The translations under genes were made by a program, and so were the position numbers. Below the pieces are notes generated by a model that saw only the letters and a program-made list of their open reading frames with translations, did no database searches and had not been told where the DNA came from. From positions 62,001-126,000 of the forward strand of contig NC_019676.1 in NCBI RefSeq assembly GCF_000316625.1: a stretch of 64,000 bases of DNA, in the 5' to 3' direction. The stretch comes from Nostoc sp. PCC 7107. Its GTDB lineage: Bacteria > Cyanobacteriota > Cyanobacteriia > Cyanobacteriales > Nostocaceae. Positions 17,808 to 25,959 of this stretch are shown here, in pieces (the stretch's first letter is position 1; the number at the start of each line of letters is the position of its first letter).

Positions 17808-18542
17808 ATGAGACAAGAACCTGTAATTGCTATTAAAGACCTGAATCATTACTATGGTAAAGGTTCACTAAAAAGACAAATTTTATTTGATATTAACCTG
17901 GAGATTTATCCGGGAGAAATTGTGATTATGACTGGGCCTTCCGGGTCAGGTAAAACAACATTACTAAGTTTGATTGGTGGTTTAAGGTCTGTCCAAGAAG
18001 GTAGTTTAAAATTTTTGGGCGTAGAACTATTTGGTTCGAGTCAAAATCAATTAGTACAAATCCGGCGGAACATTGGCTATATTTTTCAGGCGCACAACTT
18101 GCTAGGATTTTTAACTGCAAGGCAAAATGTACAGATGGCCGTGGAGTTGAACGAAAAAGTTGGTCAACATGATGCGATCGCCACAGCCGAAACTATGCTA
18201 ACTGCTGTTGGCTTAAAGAACCGAGTTAATTACTACCCAGATAATCTTTCTGGTGGACAAAAACAAAGAATAGCGATCGCTCGCGCCTTAGTTAACAATC
18301 CGCCATTAGTATTAGCGGACGAACCAACCGCAGCCTTAGATAAACAATCAGGACGTGATGTTGTCGAAATTATGCAGCGTCTTGCTAAAGATCAAGGTAC
18401 TTCCATTTTGTTGGTGACACACGACAATCGGATTTTAGACATAGCTGATCGCATTGTGGAAATGGAAGATGGTCTTTTAGCTCGTGACTCGCAAAGCGCC
18501 GTCATTAGTTACGATGCTGGAGCATGGAGCGAAAAATCATAA
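17808..18542 (+). CDS. devA: DevA-type ABC exporter ATPase
   Basis: The 244-residue nucleotide-binding subunit of the DevBCA exporter. Walker A (GPSGSGKTTLLSLIGG), Q-loop, signature LSGGQKQRIAIARAL, Walker B (LVLADEPTAALD) and the switch His (LLVTHDNRI) are intact. MacB/LolD-like ATPases of this type power extrusion from the periplasmic side together with DevC. The gene begins 142 nt after devC; no terminator is seen between them, so cotranscription is likely. A convergent gene follows 86 nt later. Confidence 0.92.
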   Translation: MRQEPVIAIKDLNHYYGKGSLKRQILFDINLEIYPGEIVIMTGPSGSGKTTLLSLIGGLRSVQEGSLKFLGVELFGSSQNQLVQIRRNIGYIFQAHNLLGFLTARQNVQMAVELNEKVGQHDAIATAETMLTAVGLKNRVNYYPDNLSGGQKQRIAIARALVNNPPLVLADEPTAALDKQSGRDVVEIMQRLAKDQGTSILLVTHDNRILDIADRIVEMEDGLLARDSQSAVISYDAGAWSEKS

Positions 18543-18570
18543 AGTCTATAGCAAAAATTTGCCCAAAGAC

Positions 18571-18590
18571 TTAGCGTACCTCTGCGTTTA
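18571..18590. repeat. Dispersed repeat fragment between devA and the convergent gene
   Basis: A short copy containing ACCTCTGCGTTTAAAA, the complement of the ACGCAGAGG repeat family found elsewhere in the window. It lies in the 86-nt spacer between convergent genes. Confidence 0.45.
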
Positions 18591-18628
18591 AAAACCATTT
18601 TTCTCAGAAATTGTACCCCAAGCCATCA

Positions 18629-19438
18629 CTATTTGGCACTTGGCACATTTCCTTGGCGGCTAGTCCGAAAAGTTACATTTACACCATCATTGGATTGTTC
18701 CAATACCAGTAACGGTGTAGGTTTAGCTTTTTGATCCCAGTGCATACTGGCAATTCGACCTTGAATTGTCGGTTGCCATGTATCCTCATCGTCCATCGGA
18801 CTCAGATAAGTCTCGATACAGTCAATAATTTGGCTAATTGTGGTAGAAGTAGCTTGCGTGGGTAACTTCATCAGCTTAATTTGAATGCGAAACAACACCC
18901 GCTTCGCAATGTTTGGCGGGGTACCACTCTCATATTCGACATCAAAAATTTCATCTACCTGTCGCCCCGCACCATTGGCAATTCCCACCGTTCCTTGTTG
19001 AGATTGGTTGGGACGCAAAGCTTGAGAAATTTTATCTTTGATCCTGATTTTAATTTGATTCAGAATGGCAAAATGAAATACTTCTTCAGACATCCGCATC
19101 CGCAGATAATCTAGGTTAAAGTCTCGTGAGTTCACCAAATCTGGGTTAGCTTCCATTTTGCGGATAGTTTCTAGCGCCAGTTTAAACTTTTTCTCTAGTT
19201 CTCTGGCCCGGAATTTTTCAAATTTGATTTTTTTCTCTAATTTATCCATCTGAATTTTGCCAAATATAATCAAACCAATCACGGCTACAGCCAGCCCTCC
19301 AGAGGTAATTAATAAAAAGGGTGGGGCCTGCTGAGGTTCGCTGGCTGGTGGTTTTTGAGTGACTTTTTTTGTTTTTGCTGGTGGAGACTGCGCCAGAAAT
19401 ATAGGATTTAGCATGGTGGCAATAACTGTAATTGTCAT
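18629..19438 (-). CDS. Cyanobacterial membrane/coiled-coil protein of unknown function
   Basis: I do not recognise this 269-residue protein. It starts with a Pro/Lys/Gln-rich segment after a short hydrophobic stretch, has one clear transmembrane helix (FLLITSGGLAVAVIGLIIFG, about 41-60), a charged coiled coil (about 62-100, rich in Lys and Glu) and a soluble mixed C-terminal domain of about 165 residues. The C-terminal domain contains no cysteine or obvious catalytic signature. It is convergent with devA and divergent from the HAD gene at 19530, so nothing ties it to either. Confidence 0.7.
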   Translation of the reverse strand: MTITVIATMLNPIFLAQSPPAKTKKVTQKPPASEPQQAPPFLLITSGGLAVAVIGLIIFGKIQMDKLEKKIKFEKFRARELEKKFKLALETIRKMEANPDLVNSRDFNLDYLRMRMSEEVFHFAILNQIKIRIKDKISQALRPNQSQQGTVGIANGAGRQVDEIFDVEYESGTPPNIAKRVLFRIQIKLMKLPTQATSTTISQIIDCIETYLSPMDDEDTWQPTIQGRIASMHWDQKAKPTPLLVLEQSNDGVNVTFRTSRQGNVPSAK

Positions 19439-19529
19439 TGTTTAGAATGCCCAAATCTTCAATGTCATCTTGCTGTATTATTAGTATTTTTAACAGCTTT
19501 TTATAAACTGCGTATATACCGTCGTTAAA

Positions 19530-20324
19530 ATGTATCTTTTAAATCTGAGACCAATATCTGAATCTGCCTCTACTTGCTGGAGTAACATCCGTTTGATTGC
19601 AACTGATATGGATGGTACTCTGACCAAGAAAGGTAAATTTTCTACTGCTTTGTTACAAACTTTAGAAGATTTAACGGCATCTGGTATCAAGGTAATAATT
19701 GTTACCGGACGTTCTGCTGGCTGGATAAGTGGAATTAGCAGCTTAATGCCAGTTGCAGGTGCGATCGCCGAAAATGGCGGTATATTCTATCTTAATGGTA
19801 GTGAGCAGCCCATTGCTTTAACTTCTATTCCTGATTTAAGCTTACATCGCCAACAATTAGCCACGGCTTTTGCCGAATTACAAAGGGAATTTCCTCAAAT
19901 TCAAGAATCTGCTGACAATTGCTTTCGGCTGACAGATTGGACATTTGATATAGCTGCCTTAACTTTACAGGAATTACAAACTTTAAGTCATCTCTGTCAA
20001 TCAATGGGCTGGGGATTTACTTACAGTACAGTACAGTGTCATATTAAACCCCAAAGTCAAGATAAGGCTGTGGGTTTATTGCAAGTATTACAAGCATATT
20101 GGCCTGAATACTCACCAGAACAAGTTGTGACTGTTGGTGATAGTCCTAATGATGAAAGTTTATTTGCTTGCCATCAGTTTCCCTTCTCTGTGGGGGTAGC
20201 TAACGTACTTAAATATGCAAATCAACTGCAATATCAACCCACTTACGTAACGAGTGCAGCTGAAGCCGCAGGATTTTGTGAGTTAGCTAGTTATATTTTA
20301 AAATCAACAGTCTCCAGCATCTAA
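19530..20324 (+). CDS. HAD-superfamily phosphatase (Cof/SPP-like)
   Basis: A 264-residue HAD-IIB hydrolase. Motif I is ATDMDGTLT with the Asp nucleophile, motif II lies in VTGRSAG, the C2-type cap covers roughly residues 90-185, and motif IV is VGDSPNDESLF. Such enzymes dephosphorylate sugar phosphates or other small phosphoesters; sucrose-phosphate, glucosylglycerate-phosphate or mannosylglycerate-phosphate phosphatases belong to the same group. ATG 19530 gives about 20 extra residues before motif I, which is acceptable. No sugar-phosphate synthase is adjacent, so the substrate stays open. Confidence 0.85.
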   Translation: MYLLNLRPISESASTCWSNIRLIATDMDGTLTKKGKFSTALLQTLEDLTASGIKVIIVTGRSAGWISGISSLMPVAGAIAENGGIFYLNGSEQPIALTSIPDLSLHRQQLATAFAELQREFPQIQESADNCFRLTDWTFDIAALTLQELQTLSHLCQSMGWGFTYSTVQCHIKPQSQDKAVGLLQVLQAYWPEYSPEQVVTVGDSPNDESLFACHQFPFSVGVANVLKYANQLQYQPTYVTSAAEAAGFCELASYILKSTVSSI

Positions 20325-20375
20325 ATCAATATAATGAACTATGCGATCGCCATTCAAAGGGAACAGATAACAAGA

Positions 20376-20404
20376 AAATCCCCATAATGAAAATCAGGGG
20401 ATTT
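20376..20404. terminator. Hairpin between convergent genes
   Basis: AAATCCCC (20376-20383) pairs perfectly with GGGGATTT (20397-20404) over a 13-nt loop. It lies between the convergent HAD and PEP-CTERM genes, so it may end both transcripts. Confidence 0.6.
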
Positions 20405-20438
20405 GTCCGATAATTAATGTCCACACTGGTGAAATACT

Positions 20439-21098
20439 TTATTGATCTACAGTAGCACTATGCCTACGCTTCTTTCTTTTGATTAAACTACCCAAACCCA
20501 TCACAGCAGCAATACCTAAAATAGTTGATGGCTCTGGAATTTTGGTAACTGCAAAATCAAGGTTATAGTTCTGTATACCTTGAACAGTTTCCTGAATCCA
20601 GAAAGTGTAAGTACCTGCGCCAAGCTTACCACCAGAGAAGCCGACAAAGTTAGCTCCTTGAATTGATGCTGCTACACCCAAATCATCTAAGACATTATCT
20701 CCCACTTGTGTTCCAGTTGCTGCACCAATTAAAGCTGCACCCAGTAATGGTGGTGTGTTAGTAGTGATAGTTGTCGGTGCAATACTAGAACCTGTTTGCA
20801 CGGCTAAAAATCCTTGATTTGCCCCTGTGCCATCTAGCCCAACATAGTTAGCTAAGTTAATTCTACTAAGTTCATAACCAACAGGAATAGTGAAAGTAAA
20901 GAAATCTCTGTCAAGATTTGGATTACCAGTGGTTGAGCCAGTAATCTGGTTAGATCCATCTAACAGATTCAATGCTGTTGGGTTTAAGCTGTCACCAGAC
21001 AATTCGCCGTCAACAGCTTCGTTATATACAAAGCCTGCCGCATAAGCATTAGGAGCAAAAACTAAGATAGCTCCTAGTCCTAGAAATAAGCTTTTCAT
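20439..21098 (-). CDS. PEP-CTERM sorting-signal exoprotein
   Basis: A 219-residue exported protein. A signal peptide (KSLFLGLGAILVFAPNAYA) opens the protein; the C terminus has the tripartite PEP-CTERM signal: PEPST, a hydrophobic helix (ILGIAAVMGLGSLI) and a basic tail (KRKKRRH). Proteins with this tag are processed by exosortases (cyanoexosortase in this phylum) and are often linked to exopolysaccharide. The middle is Gly/Asn/Thr rich with FTFTIPVGYELS and YTFWIQETV, as in bacterial pre-peptidase/beta-sandwich domains. A GAGG site lies before ATG. No exosortase gene is in the window. An inverted repeat lies 119-149 nt upstream of the start. Confidence 0.9.
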   Translation of the reverse strand: MKSLFLGLGAILVFAPNAYAAGFVYNEAVDGELSGDSLNPTALNLLDGSNQITGSTTGNPNLDRDFFTFTIPVGYELSRINLANYVGLDGTGANQGFLAVQTGSSIAPTTITTNTPPLLGAALIGAATGTQVGDNVLDDLGVAASIQGANFVGFSGGKLGAGTYTFWIQETVQGIQNYNLDFAVTKIPEPSTILGIAAVMGLGSLIKRKKRRHSATVDQ

Positions 21099-21216
21099 TT
21101 ATCTGCCTCTGGTGTATTTGAAGTTAGGTACTTGAGCTAAAAATTTACTTTTCTAGAAAGTATTTTCCTTAAGATATGATGCTTTAAAACTACAAAATTA
21201 CTCATGAATCTTTGGA

Positions 21217-21247
21217 TTGTTAACTGTTCATAGTAAGCAGTTAACAA
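21217..21247. promoter_or_regulatory. Inverted repeat upstream of the PEP-CTERM gene
   Basis: TTGTTAACTG (21217-21226) and CAGTTAACAA (21238-21247) are exact reverse complements around an 11-nt spacer. The centre is about 134 nt upstream of the minus-strand start codon at 21098. It could be an operator or a leader hairpin. Confidence 0.35.
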
Positions 21248-21440
21248 CCAGCAAAAAAAGATATGTAATTTACGTATGTCTCAGTGCAATAGCTTAAGTC
21301 CCAGAGTCATTTTAGAGCAAATTAGTAAAGGTAAATTTAAGGAATTAGTCAAAAATACGGCTATCAAACTTAGTTTTGTAGTTTTTTAGTAAAGACTAAC
21401 GTTTTAATATTAAAAAATATCAAAACTTATAACTCCTGTT

Positions 21441-21647
21441 TTATGGGTTTTTGGATTCGTTAGTCTCCTGGGGTTGTGCTGGCTCAGAGACAACAACAAC
21501 TCGACCGTTTTTTACCACTGTAGAATTTTTAGCAGTAGTCTTGCTATGGTTGGCTGGCTCATCTTGACACTGCTGTTGGTGAGAGATATTTTGTTCCTGT
21601 TGTTGACTGAGAAGCACGACACAACTGGAGCAGGAAACTGTAGACAT
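21441..21647 (-). CDS. Doubtful small Gln/Ser-rich ORF
   Basis: A 68-codon frame starting MSTVSCSSCVVLLSQQQEQ and rich in Gln, Ser and Asn. There is no clear ribosome site before the start and no recognised domain. An overlapping plus-strand frame (21474-21698) is no better supported. It lies in the 1-kb gene-free interval between the PEP-CTERM and TetR genes. It may be a species-specific small gene or chance. Confidence 0.25.
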   Translation of the reverse strand: MSTVSCSSCVVLLSQQQEQNISHQQQCQDEPANHSKTTAKNSTVVKNGRVVVVSEPAQPQETNESKNP

Positions 21648-21799
21648 AAGCTTAACTTGAGTTCTATATCTATTATCGCGCTTATTGCTCCAACGTAGAC
21701 ACTTTGGGGCTTGTCGCTAGAAATCGCTTTTGTCCACCAAACTTGCAAAAGACTGAGTTGACCGAAAAATTTGAGATTTTGGATGGGGAATTTTCGATA

Positions 21800-21962
21800 C
21801 AAGCCCCACCCCTTCAGGGCGGAGAATTAATCCAAAATACTCGCTGCGCTGCGTTTCCCTAACGCCCATCTAAAATCCGACGCTCGACGACTTGCTAACG
21901 CTGCACTATCAAGCTCCACCTTAAAGTGTGGAGCCAATCCAAAATCGTAAATCCAAAATTGG
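21800..21962. repeat. Composite intergenic repeat with TCCAAAAT units and hairpins
   Basis: TCCAAAAT occurs at 21831-21838, 21938-21945 and 21952-21959, interleaved with GC-rich palindromic pieces, including GCTCCAC (21913-21919)/GTGGAGC (21928-21934). The pattern of short AT-rich units separating GC-rich hairpins is typical of nested dispersed repeats in Nostocales. No coding function is seen. Confidence 0.55.
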
Positions 21963-21991
21963 TTGACACTGTACCGTCTGGACGGTAACAT
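21963..21991 (+). promoter_or_regulatory. Sigma70 promoter with palindromic TetR operator in the spacer
   Basis: TTGACA (21963-21968), 17 nt, TAACAT (21986-21991) form a good promoter for the TetR gene at 22109. TACCGTC (21972-21978), TG, GACGGTA (21981-21987) is a perfect 16-nt palindrome lying inside the spacer and overlapping the -10. Bound repressor would block RNA polymerase, the usual TetR-family autoregulation layout. Confidence 0.75.
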
Positions 21992-22108
21992 AGATTTAGT
22001 TTACCAATCTAGCGGCAAACTAATAGTAGAAACCTACATCTAAAACAATCTCGTCGCCAGATAAACTGTCTTCAACAAACAATTTATCTGGTTTCATTAT
22101 TCACCTCT

Positions 22109-22672
22109 ATGACTTCTAATAAAAAAACAAAATCTGCGTCTGTCACCCGCACAGCATTGTTAGAAGCAGCGGGGCGAGTGATGGTAACATCTGGTTCCAA
22201 GGCACTGACGTTGGAAGCGGTCGCCCGTGAAGCCGGTGTTAGCAAAGGTGGATTACTTTACCACTTTCCCAACAAAGAAGCCTTGATTTCTGGAATGTTG
22301 CAACAGCTAATTGATGAAAAGACAGTATTACTAGAGCATGAATTAAAGCAAGATGATGCACCCAATACACCAGGACATTGGCTGAGGGCTTATATCCGGT
22401 CATATAAAAAATTTGATGCTGACTCGATCGCTATTCATTTCAGTTTTTTAGCTGCGATCGCCGAAAATCCAGAATTACTTGAGCCAGTGCAGAAACACCT
22501 AGCTGATTGGCAACAGCAAATCGAAACCAGTGAACTCGATCCAGCAATGGCAACTGTAATTCGTCTAGCACTTGATGGTCTCACCTTCGTCCACATCTTT
22601 GGTTTAGGAGTTCCCGATGAATCTTTGCAAAAGCAGGTCATTGAAACTCTACTAAAACTGGCGCAAGAGTAA
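22109..22672 (+). CDS. TetR/AcrR-family transcriptional repressor
   Basis: A 187-residue regulator. The N-terminal helix-turn-helix domain covers about residues 12-58 (RTALLEAAGRVMVTSGSKAL, then AREAGVSKGGLLYHFPNKEA); the rest is the helical ligand-binding/dimer domain, which resembles the TetR_C_6-like group. It probably represses its own promoter through the palindrome at 21972-21987 and, by read-through, the cytochrome P450 gene 309 nt downstream. The ligand may be the P450 substrate or product. No second copy of the palindrome was found before the P450 gene. Confidence 0.93.
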   Translation: MTSNKKTKSASVTRTALLEAAGRVMVTSGSKALTLEAVAREAGVSKGGLLYHFPNKEALISGMLQQLIDEKTVLLEHELKQDDAPNTPGHWLRAYIRSYKKFDADSIAIHFSFLAAIAENPELLEPVQKHLADWQQQIETSELDPAMATVIRLALDGLTFVHIFGLGVPDESLQKQVIETLLKLAQE

Positions 22673-22981
22673 TTAATCATTTCAGATAGTCTGCAAAAAT
22701 TTTGATTTAGGTACTCTCTTGATCTAGTGTTTGCATCTAGAGATTTTGTCATAGCTGTCTTGATGATATGTAGAGTCAGGCGATCGCTTGATTGCAAACA
22801 TAGTCTTTTCACAAAAGTTTTCCCACAGTCGATGGTTTGCCAGATATAGCGGTAGTCAGATATTTTAGGACAATTTGAAAGCTTGAATGCCAGGAATAGT
22901 AAGACTTTTCCTCCTACCTTCTGCTATGGCAATGAATATCTGGCGCAGTTCAACCTACATTTTTTACACAAGGAGATGTTT
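22673..22981. other. Spacer between the TetR and P450 genes
   Basis: No gene is seen. A widely spaced inverted pair TGTTTGCA (22728-22735)/TGCAAACA (22793-22800) flanks a HIP1 octamer. No terminator is evident, so read-through from the TetR gene is possible. AAGGAG at 22970-22975 serves the P450 gene. Confidence 0.4.
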
Positions 22982-24118
22982 ATGAATAGCGTTTTACACT
23001 TACAAGCAAGCGATTCACAATTCTTCCTCAATCTTGATCATTGGTTGGCTCAAATGCGCCGAGAAGCACCTGTGTTCTACAGTACAGAGCATCAATGTTG
23101 GATGGTATTTCGCTATGATGATGTGTCACGGGTGTTAAGCGAATGGAAAAACTTTTCCTCCCAATTGCCACAACTTCACGAACGAGAAGATTTCAGTCAA
23201 TCTCTAGCTACAACAGATCCACCTAAACATCAATCTCTGCGCTCAATCGTCCAAAAGGTCTTCACCACAAATCAAGTTGAAGCATTAGCCCCGCGGATTA
23301 CTGAACTTACTTACGAGTTGTTGGGGCAAATGAAGCAACACAAACAAGTCGATTTAGTAAATACTTTCGCTACTCCCTTACCAGTCATTGTAATTGCAGA
23401 AATTCTTGGTATACCTGTTGAAGATCGGGAAGACTTCAAACGCTGGTCAGATGGGATTATTGCCGGAAGTCAAACTGCTATTAAAGATATGGCTGATTAT
23501 TTTCGGCAATTACTCAAAGAACGCCAACAGCATCCCAGCAAAGACTTGATCAGTGACTTAATTGCAGCTTACGCAGAAGGAGAAAAGTTAACAGCACAGG
23601 AACTAGTTGATTTTTGTATGATTCTTTTGCTAGCTGGTAATGAAACTACCACTAACTTAATTACCAATACTATTTGGTCTCTGCATGAGTATCCTGATGA
23701 AAACCGACGGTTACGAAATGACTTGTCTTTATTACCAACTGCAATTGAAGAAGTACTGCGTTATCACTCCCCGATTACTTACTTACAAAGATATACCAAA
23801 GTAGAAACCCAAATTGGAGACCAGATCATTCCTCCAGGAAAACTTGTGTGGGCGTGGATCAGTTCTGCCAACCGAGATGAACTTCAGTTTGAGAATAGCG
23901 ATCGCTTGATCATTGATCGAGAACCAAATAAACATCTTGCCTTTGGTTATGGTATTCATTTTTGTTTGGGCGCACCTTTAGCTCGACTAGAAGCCAAGAT
24001 TGCACTTAAGGCTTTGCTAGAAGAATTTCCAAATCTCCAGGTTGACGCAACCCAGCCTCTAAAACCAATTTCCACCCTGTTGGTACATGGTTTAGAAACC
24101 TTGAATGTTTTGTTATAG
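22982..24118 (+). CDS. Cytochrome P450
   Basis: A soluble bacterial-type P450 of 378 residues. The I-helix oxygen-activation motif LLAGNETTT, the K-helix EEVLRYHSP and the heme loop FGYGIHFCLGAPLAR (axial Cys328) are intact. A longer frame from 22883 has no ribosome site; ATG 22982 is chosen because AAGGAG ends 6 nt before it (ATG 22976 overlaps that site). It probably hydroxylates or epoxidises a hydrophobic metabolite using ferredoxin electrons. No dedicated redox partner is adjacent. Its likely regulator is the TetR protein just upstream. Confidence 0.93.
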   Translation: MNSVLHLQASDSQFFLNLDHWLAQMRREAPVFYSTEHQCWMVFRYDDVSRVLSEWKNFSSQLPQLHEREDFSQSLATTDPPKHQSLRSIVQKVFTTNQVEALAPRITELTYELLGQMKQHKQVDLVNTFATPLPVIVIAEILGIPVEDREDFKRWSDGIIAGSQTAIKDMADYFRQLLKERQQHPSKDLISDLIAAYAEGEKLTAQELVDFCMILLLAGNETTTNLITNTIWSLHEYPDENRRLRNDLSLLPTAIEEVLRYHSPITYLQRYTKVETQIGDQIIPPGKLVWAWISSANRDELQFENSDRLIIDREPNKHLAFGYGIHFCLGAPLARLEAKIALKALLEEFPNLQVDATQPLKPISTLLVHGLETLNVLL

Positions 24119-24134
24119 AAAATAGCTAACTACG

Positions 24135-24167
24135 AGATCCCTGACTTGTGGAAAAAAGCAGGGATCT
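24135..24167. terminator. Hairpin after the P450 gene
   Basis: AGATCCCTG (24135-24143) pairs exactly with CAGGGATCT (24159-24167). There is no U-run, so it may instead be one of the GATCCC...GGGATC palindromic repeats common in Nostoc intergenic DNA. Confidence 0.45.
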
Positions 24168-24300
24168 GCCCCAGAGTCTTCAACAGAGATACCACCGAAG
24201 TATTATTTCTTTTGAGGTTTAACTTTTGTCCTGCAAAACCTTCTATATTAGCGATCGCATCCCCGTATAACCTTGATAATTCTGGATTTATCAATAACTT

Positions 24301-25944
24301 ATGAAAAAATTGCTGAAATACCTGAGTTTAGGGCTGTTATCCACAGTTTTATCAGCTACTCCTAGCTGGGGAGCCGAGCGCATTAGCTTCTTTTATCCTC
24401 CTTTTGGAGAATTTTCTTTATCTACGGATGCCCTAGAAACATTTGCCAAAGAAGGTAAAATTACTGGAGAATTAGATACTTATGCTCAACGTGCTACACC
24501 GCAGCAACTGGCGCAACTACGAGAACTACTACAACAGCGATTTAGTGCCACACCTACTTTAGTATCACAGTTCACTTACTCACCTATAGGAGAACAAGTA
24601 GTACAACGTTTAGGAGAATTAATTCTCACAGAATCTCGTCAAAATGGTTTTTACGCCTTGCGGGCTGCGTTTATTTTAGCGGCGGCCGACTCTCAAGAGG
24701 GTTTAACTGTTGTCAACATTATACGTAAATTTCCTTCGCCAACTATTAAATTAAATTTTGAGGAAGGAATCAAGATAGTCAATAATTTATCAGAATTACT
24801 TAAAGACAGAGATGCCGCTGTGGCATTTTTGCAAAAACAAGCGATCGCCCAAACCAGCAACGCAAACATAGATTTTTCACAAAAGCCAGATTTGCGCCAA
24901 CCAGGAAAATTAGGGGTTCAAAAACTTTACTTTGAGTTAAATGATGCTAAACGCGATCGTCGTCTACCAGTAGATGTTTACCTACCAGAAACCACAGCCT
25001 CAACTTCCTTTCCTTTAATTGTGATTTCTCATGGTTTAGCTTCAGACCGCTATGCTTTAGCTTATTTGGCGCAACATTTGGTTTCCTATGGTTTTGCCGT
25101 AGCCGTATTAGAACATCCTGGTAGTAATGCCCAACGCTTTCAAAAATACTTTGCTGGTTTAGCAGGGCCACCACAACCTAGAGAATTTATTGACAGACCT
25201 TTGGATGTCAAGTTTGTCCTTGATGAACTCCAACGTTTAGAAACATTCAATCCTAGTCTCAAAGGGAAACTCAACTTTCAACAAGTCGGACTGATTGGGC
25301 ATTCATTTGGTGGCTACACAGTTTTAACTTTAGCAGGAGCAAAACTAAACTTTGCCCAGTTAAGTCGAGATTGTTATCCCAATAGATCCTTGAATTTATC
25401 TCTATTGTTGCAATGCCAAGCAGCTGAGTTGCCACCAACAGATTATGCACTACAAGATCCGCGGATTAAGGCTGTCATGGCTATTAATCCCATTAACAGT
25501 TCTGTCTTGGGTGAAAGTGGTATCAGTCAAATCAAAGTTCCCGTGATGTTAGTCACAGGCAGTCAAGATATTTTCGCCCCCGCAATCCCAGAACAAATTC
25601 GCCCCTTTACTTGGCTGGCTGAACCTAACAAATATCTAGTGTTAATTGAGAACGCTACCCATTTTTCCGCTTTACAAGAGTCAACTCCTGAAAATAATGT
25701 TTTGCCTGTACCATCTGGTTTATTAGGGCCAGATCCTGCTCCAGTTTATTCTTACCTGAAGGCCCTAAGTGTAGCTTTCATGGAAACGAATCTCTTAAAC
25801 AATGCTGAATACAGTACCTATTTACAACCATCATATACTCAATATCTTAGTCAAGCCCCACTCAATATGACTCTGTTAAGTTCTTTGAGTACAGAGCAAT
25901 TAGCACAAGCCTTAAAAAATGGCACAAACAAAAAATCAAAATAG
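24301..25944 (+). CDS. Exported DUF1400 alpha/beta hydrolase
   Basis: A 547-residue secreted hydrolase. A signal peptide (KKLLKYLSLGLLSTVLSATP, cleavage near SWGA) is followed by a DUF1400 domain (about 27-150) that occurs mainly in cyanobacteria. An alpha/beta hydrolase domain begins near residue 215 with LPVDVYLPE and LIVISHGLASDR as oxyanion region. The nucleophile elbow is GHSFGG with Ser335; a likely acid lies in TGSQDIF and the catalytic His in ENATHFSAL. The fold resembles platelet-activating-factor acetylhydrolase/dienelactone hydrolase-like proteins. It is probably a periplasmic esterase or lipase; the substrate is unknown. It converges with the next gene with only 15 nt between. Confidence 0.85.
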   Translation: MKKLLKYLSLGLLSTVLSATPSWGAERISFFYPPFGEFSLSTDALETFAKEGKITGELDTYAQRATPQQLAQLRELLQQRFSATPTLVSQFTYSPIGEQVVQRLGELILTESRQNGFYALRAAFILAAADSQEGLTVVNIIRKFPSPTIKLNFEEGIKIVNNLSELLKDRDAAVAFLQKQAIAQTSNANIDFSQKPDLRQPGKLGVQKLYFELNDAKRDRRLPVDVYLPETTASTSFPLIVISHGLASDRYALAYLAQHLVSYGFAVAVLEHPGSNAQRFQKYFAGLAGPPQPREFIDRPLDVKFVLDELQRLETFNPSLKGKLNFQQVGLIGHSFGGYTVLTLAGAKLNFAQLSRDCYPNRSLNLSLLLQCQAAELPPTDYALQDPRIKAVMAINPINSSVLGESGISQIKVPVMLVTGSQDIFAPAIPEQIRPFTWLAEPNKYLVLIENATHFSALQESTPENNVLPVPSGLLGPDPAPVYSYLKALSVAFMETNLLNNAEYSTYLQPSYTQYLSQAPLNMTLLSSLSTEQLAQALKNGTNKKSK

Positions 25945-25959
25945 TCTTAACAGCAAATT

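Noticed and set aside
21474-21698. 74-codon plus-strand frame in the PEP-CTERM/TetR spacer
   Set aside because: No ribosome site, no recognisable protein features and it overlaps another equally weak frame.
22883-22981. 33-codon N-terminal extension of the P450
   Set aside because: There is no ribosome site for it, while AAGGAG at 22970-22975 serves ATG 22982.
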